In this document: piece by piece, positions 1-5,352 of the stretch
How positions within the stretch are numbered: the first letter of the stretch is position 1
Layout of the letters: each line of letters starts with the position of its first letter
Assembly: GCA_017429885.1 (NCBI GenBank)
Contig: JAFROA010000038.1
Coordinates: 1 to 6,347 of the forward strand
Length of the DNA stretch: 6,347 bases
Source: Bacteroidales bacterium
Lineage (GTDB): Bacteria; Bacteroidota; Bacteroidia; Bacteroidales; UBA932
Direction of reading: 5' to 3'
The notes under the pieces: model-generated
Told to the model about the DNA's origin: nothing
The model's database searches: none
The model's input: the letters and a program-made list of their open reading frames with translations, nothing else
Position numbers and translations under genes: made by a program

Positions 1-75
1 CTCTGCAAGGCCCATCACGGCCTGTGGAACATCGAGGCCGAGGAATATCTTCTCAGCCACGCCGACCAGCTATAG
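1..75 (+). CDS. C-terminal end of an unidentified protein (5' end outside the window)
   Basis: Frame 1 is open from the first base and encodes 24 residues ending in a TAG stop at 73-75. The C-terminus reads HHGLWNIEAEEYLLSHADQL. Codon third positions are mostly G or C, as expected for a coding frame in this genome, and a strong hairpin terminator begins 22 bp after the stop, which fits a real gene end. I do not recognise the family from so short a tail. One minus-strand frame is also open across these bases, but the terminator placement favours the plus-strand reading. Confidence 0.6.
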   Translation, partial: LCKAHHGLWNIEAEEYLLSHADQL

Positions 76-97
76 AGCTCTTATTAATGGCTTTACG

Positions 98-128
98 AAA
101 CGACCCGGGCAGTTCGCCCGGGTCGTTT
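98..128 (+). terminator. Perfect 13-bp stem rho-independent terminator
   Basis: The left arm at 98-110 (AAACGACCCGGGC) is exactly complementary to the right arm at 116-128 (GCCCGGGTCGTTT), with a 5-nt loop AGTTC. The stem has a GC-rich core with A/T ends, and the right arm runs into TTTGTTAT on the plus strand. It lies 22 bp after the stop of the upstream gene. Because the arms end in AAA/TTT it could also act on minus-strand transcripts that run past lplA, which ends at 253 and faces this gene. The U-tract is short and interrupted in both directions. Confidence 0.85.
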
Positions 129-252
129 GTTATCCCCGATCTGTTATCGTGGAGACAAAACAGTGTTGAATGTCAATTAGTTGAGCTATTATGCCTGTCG
201 CTTTTTGACGTAGGTAAAAGGCTTAACTTGTTGATTTTCAATAGCAAGCTAT
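129..252. other. Convergent intergenic spacer, no gene seen
   Basis: This AT-rich spacer lies between the upstream terminator and the end of lplA. No credible ORF or tRNA-like fold was found. The only structure is an imperfect dyad at 227-248: CTTG-TTGA, loop TTT, TCAA-TAG-CAAG, with a 3-nt bulge. It sits just beyond the lplA stop and might weakly terminate the minus-strand operon, but it lacks a T-run. Confidence 0.5.
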
Positions 253-1233
253 CTAGCAACCTAATAAGTCGAGGACATCAGATGAAGTGGTGCCTCGGAA
301 ATAGCGTGAAATGACGGTTTTGCCGAGGACGGATGCGAGGGCGTCATATTCGAAGTGGCATCCGACAAGTTCCGCAGCAAGTCCTTCCGCAGGTTCATCG
401 AACAAAAAGTCTCCACTGAATGAAATGTCTGTGATGATGCCCCTGTCCAGGCTGATAGCGGCCTCGACGGTCCCGCAAGGGAGTTTGGTGCTTCGGACAA
501 GGTCGGTCTGACGGGAACGGCCATAGATGAAATCCCAAGTGGAGAACTTGGTTTCGGCCATTATCCTTACTTCATTGAGCTGAGATTCAGTTAGTTCCAT
601 CTGATGATTCCCATCCGCCAGAATGTTTTGCAAGGCGGACTGTACCTCATCCAAAGACTTGAATCCCGGAAGATAGTCCTTCAGGTTGGCTACCCTGCTT
701 TTGACGGATCCAATTCCTTTTGCGTTAAGCTTTGATTCCGGAGTGTCCAAAACATGGGTGAGGGTGTCTATATCCACGTCATACATCAAAGTCCCATGGA
801 TAATCTCCTGCCGCTTGGAAACTCTTCTGGCATAGCCGGATACCTTACGGCCTTCGACGAATATGTCGTTCCTTCCGGTGAGTTCGGCCGGTATTCCCAG
901 TTGGCGGAGGGCATCGACGATCGGGGAAGGAGTAGATCCTTCGCTTCGCTCAGGATGACAGGGAAGGGGGGCTATGATGGTGTAGTTAAGGTTCTGGAGG
1001 TCATGATAGACAGCTCCGCCGCCTGTGACACGCCTCGCCAGGGTGATCCCGTTCGCATTCAAGTATCCCAGATTGACTTCTGAATAAGCATTTTGGTTGA
1101 GACCGATAATGACTGATGGCCGGTTGCGCCATAGGTAGAAATACGGCTCATCCAGGACGAGATTCTCGAGACAGAACTCATCCAAAGCCATATTGAAATA
1201 CGGATCAGTGCTATTATTCAGAAGATATCTCAT
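253..1233 (-). CDS. lplA: Lipoate-protein ligase A
   Basis: This 326-residue cytoplasmic enzyme should activate free lipoate with ATP and attach it to lysines of the lipoyl domains of 2-oxoacid dehydrogenases or GcvH. The family signature is clear: RRVTGGGAVYHD at residues 67-78, GRND at 120-123, GRKVSG at 128-133 with the probable catalytic Lys130, and HGTLM at 146-150. The length matches the E. coli enzyme (about 337 residues), so the C-terminal accessory domain is present, including WDFIYGRS near 233-240. The ATG at 1231-1233 gives a start just before the conserved first strand. It overlaps the end of the upstream hydrolase gene by 20 bp and is the last gene of a three-gene minus-strand operon. 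One oddity is residues 92-104 (CHPERSEGSTPSP), which are encoded by a dispersed repeat and replace the variable loop between the TIIA strand and the IVDALRQLG helix. The frame and all catalytic motifs are intact, so the enzyme is probably active. Confidence 0.93.
   Translation of the reverse strand: MRYLLNNSTDPYFNMALDEFCLENLVLDEPYFYLWRNRPSVIIGLNQNAYSEVNLGYLNANGITLARRVTGGGAVYHDLQNLNYTIIAPLPCHPERSEGSTPSPIVDALRQLGIPAELTGRNDIFVEGRKVSGYARRVSKRQEIIHGTLMYDVDIDTLTHVLDTPESKLNAKGIGSVKSRVANLKDYLPGFKSLDEVQSALQNILADGNHQMELTESQLNEVRIMAETKFSTWDFIYGRSRQTDLVRSTKLPCGTVEAAISLDRGIITDISFSGDFLFDEPAEGLAAELVGCHFEYDALASVLGKTVISRYFRGTTSSDVLDLLGC
922..963 (-). repeat. Dispersed RSEG-type repeat inside lplA
   Basis: Read on the minus strand, this begins TGTCATCCTGAGCGAAGCGA and continues GGATCTACTCC. 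The sequence is a familiar dispersed short repeat of bacterial and metagenomic genomes, which in one frame gives peptides with PERSEGS. Its core has inverted arms ATCCT (936-940) and AGGAT (952-956) around an 11-nt centre. Here it is read in frame within lplA as CHPERSEGSTPSP. No second copy occurs in this window. Recognition of the repeat family comes from memory; the palindrome and frame are seen directly. Confidence 0.78.
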
Positions 1234-1792
1234 CGAGAATTACAGGAAGGAAATACTGTTTTATCTGCGGATAGTTAGGAAGATGGGTTCCTGGATAGCG
1301 GTGCCCTCTGCAGGGATAGCGCGAATTGAATTCGTCAAAGCAATCAACCATCTCGTCATGGTCGGCGAACAACCCGGTTGTAAGGGCAACTTCTGAATTA
1401 TCAAGGTCCTCAAACTGAACGGCTTCCAAGGCTTCATAACCTTGACAAATCTCCTCCGTGATCTCGAATGACAAAGCGCCGTCCCGCCTTGGAGAAAGAT
1501 ATTCCATTACTCCGATCTTGCTTCTCAGAAGGCGGGAGACGTGAAAATCAGGATTGACAAGTACCTTCCGGAAGCCCCTCAGTTTTTGTGCCCAAAAACC
1601 GCCCAGGGAATGGCCGACAATCAGCTCCGGTCTCTCACTTGAACATATTCCTTCAAGCATGGCCAATGCGTCTGAAGGCTCTATCGGCACGTCAGGGGCA
1701 AGAACCTCACTCCCTTTGAGTAGAATCCGTAGGGAAGAGGCCATTTTATATGCGCCTGAAGATGCAAGGCCATGTATGAATAATATCTTCAT
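1214..1792 (-). CDS. YqiA/YcfP-family (UPF0227) alpha/beta hydrolase
   Basis: This 192-residue single-domain alpha/beta hydrolase is close in size to E. coli YqiA. It starts MKILFIHGLASSG, the HG oxyanion-hole strand typical of the family. The nucleophile elbow GHSLGG at residues 60-65 makes Ser62 the likely nucleophile. Asp146 in FADHDEMVD and His170 in GTHLPNY align in order with the YqiA acid (GDEV) and histidine (GNH), completing a probable Ser-Asp-His triad. No signal peptide is seen, so it should be cytoplasmic. Family members cleave model short-chain esters and have no settled natural substrate. The gene starts 6 bp after the HAD gene and overlaps lplA by 20 bp, so the three are almost certainly co-transcribed. 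A role linked to lipoyl or acyl groups is possible from this context but is inference only. Confidence 0.82.
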   Translation of the reverse strand: MKILFIHGLASSGAYKMASSLRILLKGSEVLAPDVPIEPSDALAMLEGICSSERPELIVGHSLGGFWAQKLRGFRKVLVNPDFHVSRLLRSKIGVMEYLSPRRDGALSFEITEEICQGYEALEAVQFEDLDNSEVALTTGLFADHDEMVDCFDEFNSRYPCRGHRYPGTHLPNYPQIKQYFLPVILDEISSE

Positions 1793-1798
1793 TTACAA

Positions 1799-2650
1799 TT
1801 ATTTCTGGCTTTCTAGAATAAGATCTCCAAGCTCTTCCAGATCCCTGACGATAAAGTCAGCCGTCCCGGCCTCAAGAGCTGTCTCAAGAGTTGTCTCACC
1901 TGATAGGACCAGCACGCTGACAGCACCTGCCCGGCGTCCCATCTCGATGTCGGTGTAGATCCTATCCCCGACCCTAGCTATCTCCTCAGGACGTAGTCCA
2001 TGGCGGTCACGGATGCCGTCCAGCATCGTGGGATCTGGCTTGCCCATAACCTTGTCGGGCTTTCGGCCTGTGGCGGCCTCGATGCATTTCTGGAGAGAAC
2101 CGCAATCCACAAGGATGGTTTCGGCGTCAGTCGGACAGACCCAATCAGGATTAGTGGCGATGTAGGGAACTCCTTGCTTCGCCCACCAAGCGGCCCTGCA
2201 GAGCCTTGAATAAACCAATGTCGTGTCGAAAGCGACTATCAGCATATCAGGCCTGTCAGCGGGATCATCCTCACATGAAATGAACCCAGCCTCGACAAAC
2301 TGTTCCCTCATGCTCGGAGTCCCGAGCATAAACAGTCTCTTGACTTCTGGATACGCCTTCTTGATGTAGTCTATCGTGGCTATCGGAGTGGTGTACATGT
2401 CCTCCCAGGCGCACTCAATGCCCATTTTGGCCAACTTGGAGACATAGTCCCCGACAGACTTCGTGGGGTTGTTTGTCAGGAATGAATGTCCAACTCCAGC
2501 GGCCTTGAGAGCGTCCAGCGTCGGTATGGTGAATGGGAATATATTGTTCTCCATATAGATAGTCCCATCCATGTCAAGCGCCAGATGCCTGATGTGGCGC
2601 AGCCGCTCACGTTGCTCCCCAGACAGCGTCTTATTGTAGTTCTCTTTCAT
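1799..2650 (-). CDS. NagD-like HAD-IIA phosphatase
   Basis: This is a 283-residue HAD-superfamily hydrolase with all four motifs in order. Motif I is DMDGT at residues 26-30, with nucleophile Asp26 and acid/base Asp28. Motif II is TNN at 59-61. The motif III lysine is Lys204 in MGKPDP. Motif IV is GDRIYTDIEMG at 228-238, with Mg-binding Asp229 and Asp234. The large insert between motifs II and III, containing ATNPDW, is the C2A cap of the NagD/AraL/4-nitrophenylphosphatase group. Such enzymes dephosphorylate nucleotides, sugar phosphates or phosphoglycolate, and the substrate cannot be read from the sequence. No signal peptide is seen. The ATG start adds about 20 residues before the HAD core, a length compatible with the family. 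It is the first gene of the minus-strand operon, with a consensus -7 element only 8 nt before the ATG. Confidence 0.88.
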   Translation of the reverse strand: MKENYNKTLSGEQRERLRHIRHLALDMDGTIYMENNIFPFTIPTLDALKAAGVGHSFLTNNPTKSVGDYVSKLAKMGIECAWEDMYTTPIATIDYIKKAYPEVKRLFMLGTPSMREQFVEAGFISCEDDPADRPDMLIVAFDTTLVYSRLCRAAWWAKQGVPYIATNPDWVCPTDAETILVDCGSLQKCIEAATGRKPDKVMGKPDPTMLDGIRDRHGLRPEEIARVGDRIYTDIEMGRRAGAVSVLVLSGETTLETALEAGTADFIVRDLEELGDLILESQK

Positions 2651-2658
2651 ATTAATCG

Positions 2659-2666
2659 CAAATATA
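2659..2666 (-). promoter_or_regulatory. Bacteroidota -7 element for the HAD-hydrolase-lplA operon
   Basis: On the minus strand this reads TATATTTG, an exact match to the TAnnTTTG consensus bound by the Bacteroidota primary sigma factor. The final G is 8 nt before the ATG of the HAD gene, so the transcript leader would be only a few nucleotides long. No TTG is found at the usual -33 distance. Confidence 0.6.
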
Positions 2667-2669
2667 CTA

Positions 2670-2690
2670 ATTCCGATTTTGATTCCGATT
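2670..2690. repeat. Direct repeat of ATTCCGATT, possible operator
   Basis: ATTCCGATT occurs at 2670-2678 and again at 2682-2690, separated by TTG, giving a 12-bp period. A partial ATTCC follows at 2688-2692. The pair lies exactly between the two divergent -7 elements, where the -33 regions of both promoters would be. It could bind a regulator or simply be AT-rich spacer. Confidence 0.4.
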
Positions 2691-2693
2691 CCT

Positions 2694-2701
2694 TATATTT
2701 G
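2694..2701 (+). promoter_or_regulatory. Bacteroidota -7 element for the M14 lipoprotein gene
   Basis: TATATTTG matches TAnnTTTG exactly. The ATG of the carboxypeptidase gene at 2726 lies 24 bp further on, which would give a leader of roughly 20 nt. A TTTG at 2678-2681 is too close to be a -33 element (12 bp rather than about 19-21), and no better one is seen. Confidence 0.6.
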
Positions 2702-2725
2702 TACTAATACAATTTGATAGGCGAT

Positions 2726-3916
2726 ATGAAAGCGGTTACAATCCTCAAAACACTTGTTTTAGGAGCACTAGTCTCCCTAGTTTCCTGCAATAAGGGAATC
2801 CGTATCGATGACAATCTTCCAGCTGGGAACATCATTGTGGAGAAAATGTCAGGAGACACGGTTTATGTCAAGCCTGATCTCAGAGACACTGAGGGAGAAT
2901 GGTTCTATTGGGCTATGAGGGTTCAAGGGGCGCAGGGAAAGACCCTTGTATTCAAGTTTCCTTTCGCTTGCGTGGGAGTGCGGGGAGCGGTGGTCTCTCT
3001 TGACAAAGGAAAGACTTTCACTTTTGCCGGCAATGAGTCAAGGTACTGGTATTCATTTACTTGGACCTTCGGTCCGAAAGACAAGGACGTTTATTTCTAC
3101 GAGTGCCATCCTTATCTTTTGGCCGACTGGAACAGCTTCGTCAGCTCAATAGACAAGGAAGACATCTCGTTGGGAGTATTATGTCAGAGCCGGGAGGGCA
3201 AGGATGTTCCCCGAGCGACCATTGGAAGAAGGGACGGGAAGGCGGAGCATAAAGTTGTGATATCCGCCCGTCATCATTGCTCCGAGACTATGGCCTCTTA
3301 TGTGATGGAGGGTATTGTGAAAGGCTTCCTCGCTGATGATGAGGCTGGTAAATGGTTGAGGGACAATGTGGAACTGACCATTGTGCCTTTCGTGGACTAT
3401 GATGGGGCAATGAATGGTGACCAGGGTAAGAACCGCCGTCCTCACGACCATAACAGGGACTACACTGAGTTCCTTTATCCTGAGACAAAAGCTCTCACAG
3501 AACTGTGGAAGGAAAAGTGTCCGGAGATAATCCTGGATCTCCACTGTCCTTGGATATATGGAGAACTGAATAACGAGCACGTTTACTGTCCTCGCGGGGA
3601 CCCTGCGATAACTCCGAATGTTGAGGCGGAGGATCATTTCCTAAGTCTTGTCGAGAAAGAAGCGAAGGGATTGCCCTATCAGGTTTCAGGGAATATTCCT
3701 TTCGGAACCAATTGGAACACAAACCAGAACTATGCCCAGGGACTGTCAAGTCTCCAATGGGCTAGGATAAACGCACCGGGGGCGCAGGTGTGCTGCAGTT
3801 TCGAGATTCCATTCGCCAATGCGAGAGGAACGGAGGTCAACCCCGAGTCTGCCCGAGTCTTCGGAACAAGCATCGCCGCCGCTATAGCGGATTATTTTGA
3901 AGAACCTGGGCTATAA
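2726..3916 (+). CDS. Lipid-anchored M14 zinc carboxypeptidase, cytosolic-carboxypeptidase-like
   Basis: This 396-residue protein has an N-terminal lipoprotein signal: a short Lys-containing n-region, a hydrophobic stretch and lipobox LVSC with Cys21 as the lipidated residue. Residues about 55-145 resemble the beta-rich N domain of cytosolic carboxypeptidases (M14D), with GEWFYWAMRV near 57-66 and VYFYECHPYLLADW at 122-135. The catalytic domain follows. Zinc ligands are His184 and Glu187 in ARHHCSETMAS and His273 in LDLHCP. The substrate-binding Asn243-Arg244 is in DHNRDY, and Glu360 in SFEIPF is the likely general base. All key residues are present, so it should be active in the envelope, cleaving C-terminal or isopeptide-linked residues from peptides. 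Polyglutamate, muropeptide or other substrates cannot be separated by sequence. ATG at 2726 is preferred over an in-frame TTG at 2714 because it gives a normal signal peptide. The MFS gene begins 34 bp downstream. Confidence 0.85.
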   Translation: MKAVTILKTLVLGALVSLVSCNKGIRIDDNLPAGNIIVEKMSGDTVYVKPDLRDTEGEWFYWAMRVQGAQGKTLVFKFPFACVGVRGAVVSLDKGKTFTFAGNESRYWYSFTWTFGPKDKDVYFYECHPYLLADWNSFVSSIDKEDISLGVLCQSREGKDVPRATIGRRDGKAEHKVVISARHHCSETMASYVMEGIVKGFLADDEAGKWLRDNVELTIVPFVDYDGAMNGDQGKNRRPHDHNRDYTEFLYPETKALTELWKEKCPEIILDLHCPWIYGELNNEHVYCPRGDPAITPNVEAEDHFLSLVEKEAKGLPYQVSGNIPFGTNWNTNQNYAQGLSSLQWARINAPGAQVCCSFEIPFANARGTEVNPESARVFGTSIAAAIADYFEEPGL

Positions 3917-3946
3917 TTGAAATGTCTTGAATTCACTATATATTTG
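3917..3946 (+). promoter_or_regulatory. Full consensus Bacteroidota promoter for the MFS gene
   Basis: TTG at 3917-3919 is followed after exactly 19 bp by TATATTTG at 3939-3946. Both boxes and their spacing match the Bacteroidota promoter consensus (TTG, about 19-21 bp, TAnnTTTG). The promoter fills the gap after the carboxypeptidase stop. Only 4 nt separate its last G from the MFS ATG at 3951, so transcription should begin at or within a few bases of the start codon. Confidence 0.72.
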
Positions 3947-3950
3947 TGAT

Positions 3951-5351
3951 ATGGACCAGAGTATCAAGAAAAAATACAATTATTGGCAGTGGCGTACGCT
4001 CATCATACTGATGATCGGCTATGCGCTGTTCTATTTCGTGAGGAAGAATTTCAGCATCGCTATGCCGGCGTTGAAATCCGAGCTCGGGCTTGACGAGACA
4101 CAACTCGGTATATTCCTGACACTGAATGGAATAGTCTACGGTGTGTCTCGCTTCATCAACGGATTCATTTCCGACAGGGCACGCTCGAAGAAATTCATTA
4201 TGGGCCTGGGACTTCTGCTCTCAGCGGTAGTGAACTTCGTAATAGGCCTCAGCCCCCAGATGAACGGACTGTTCCATTATATGGACGCTAGCGGAAAAGC
4301 CACTGTCGGTTTGGTCTATTTCATTGGTTCCCTGTGGCTTATCAACGGTTTTACCCAAGGAATGGGGTATCCTCCTTGCGGTAGCCTTATGGCCCATTGG
4401 ATAAAGCCCTCCGAGTTGGCCACGAAGCAGAGTGTATGGAACAGCTCCCACTCTATTGGAGCGGGCCTTGTGGCCGTTCTGATCGGAACATTCATCCTCG
4501 GTCGTTTTGGCTATGAGGCCTGGCAGTGGTGCTTCTTCATTCCCGCCATTCTGGCGGCCGCCGGCAGTTTCCTCCTGTTCTTCGGCTTGAAGAATTCCCC
4601 ATCAGATGTCGGGCTTCCGAGTCCGGAACTTCTTGACGAGCATATCACATCAAAAGCTGTTGAAGAGAAGACTGAGACCCCGGAGCATGCCCATGCCCTG
4701 TACAAGGTGCTTCTGAAGAAGATGGTTTTCCGAAACCCGATGATCTGGATCCTCGCGGTCTCCAATTTCTGCGTCTATGTCATAAGATTCACGATCCTTG
4801 ACTGGGGATCTATGTTCCTTACTGATTATAAGCAGCTTCCGATTGCCACAGCGGCGAATGTCGTTGCCGCTTCCGAGATAGTCGGAGGCATCATAGGCAC
4901 CTTGCTGGCAGGATGGGTGACGGACCGCTTCTTCAAGAGTAAGGCGCACCATACTTGTTTGATATTCATGGTGATGGCCACATTGTGTTTCTTCGCTTTC
5001 TGGAGGATGCCGCAATCCAACACCGGATTGGCGATATTCTTCCTGATCATGTCCAGTTTCTTCATTTACGGCCCTCAGGCGCTCACCGGAATAGCCGCTT
5101 CCAACCAAGCGACTAAGCGAGCCGCCGCCTCCGCGAATGGTATTCTCGGAATATTCGGTTACGCCAGCACGACTGTTTCCGGACTTGCTTTCGGTATGAT
5201 CGCCAAGTCTTTCGGTTGGAACACTGTGTTTGCTGTGGCGATCGCGTTCGGTATTCTCGGTTGCTTGGTTTTCGCCATCATGTGGAAAGCTCCTGCAGAC
5301 GGATATGCAAAGGCTGAGAAGATTATTGAAGAGTTTGATTCCGCCAATTAA
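3951..5351 (+). CDS. MFS transporter, organophosphate:phosphate antiporter (OPA) family, GlpT/UhpC-like
   Basis: This 466-residue inner-membrane protein has about 12 predicted helices in two halves, joined by a charged loop at about 215-258. Family signatures are YFVRKNFSIAMP (residues 28-39), GFISDRARSKKF after helix 2, GMGYPPCGSLMAHW (137-150) and SVWNSSHSIGAG (161-172). Arg31 and Arg279 (in YVIRFTILDWG) align with GlpT Arg45 and Arg269, which bind substrate phosphate, and His167 aligns with the GlpT pore histidine. It is therefore expected to exchange a phosphorylated compound for phosphate; the UhpC-like sensor role is an alternative. An upstream in-frame TTG at 3927 is rejected because it lies inside the promoter, so ATG at 3951 is used. 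It has its own promoter and is followed after 1 bp by the acyltransferase gene, so the two are co-transcribed. Confidence 0.88.
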   Translation: MDQSIKKKYNYWQWRTLIILMIGYALFYFVRKNFSIAMPALKSELGLDETQLGIFLTLNGIVYGVSRFINGFISDRARSKKFIMGLGLLLSAVVNFVIGLSPQMNGLFHYMDASGKATVGLVYFIGSLWLINGFTQGMGYPPCGSLMAHWIKPSELATKQSVWNSSHSIGAGLVAVLIGTFILGRFGYEAWQWCFFIPAILAAAGSFLLFFGLKNSPSDVGLPSPELLDEHITSKAVEEKTETPEHAHALYKVLLKKMVFRNPMIWILAVSNFCVYVIRFTILDWGSMFLTDYKQLPIATAANVVAASEIVGGIIGTLLAGWVTDRFFKSKAHHTCLIFMVMATLCFFAFWRMPQSNTGLAIFFLIMSSFFIYGPQALTGIAASNQATKRAAASANGILGIFGYASTTVSGLAFGMIAKSFGWNTVFAVAIAFGILGCLVFAIMWKAPADGYAKAEKIIEEFDSAN

Positions 5352-5352
5352 A

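Noticed and set aside
227..248. Imperfect dyad beyond lplA as a terminator or recombination site.
   Set aside because: The stem is short, bulged and lacks a T-run, and there is no recombinase gene or second copy to support an attachment site.
24..314. Plus-strand open frame starting inside the first partial gene.
   Set aside because: It runs through the perfect terminator hairpin and into the end of lplA; its composition is not protein-like.
922..963. Possibility that the repeat disrupts lplA and makes it a pseudogene.
   Set aside because: The frame is kept through the repeat, both sides align with LplA, and the catalytic motifs and C-terminal domain are complete.
754..1083. Plus-strand open frame of 109 codons opposite lplA.
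   Set aside because: It is antisense to conserved LplA motifs, with no promoter or family signature.
2714..2725. Upstream TTG start for the M14 gene.
   Set aside because: ATG at 2726 gives a standard lipoprotein signal peptide; the extra residues (MIGD) would put an acidic residue before it.
3927..3950. Upstream TTG start for the MFS gene.
   Set aside because: The extra codons are the promoter's own bases, including TATATTTG, and the family N-terminus fits ATG at 3951.
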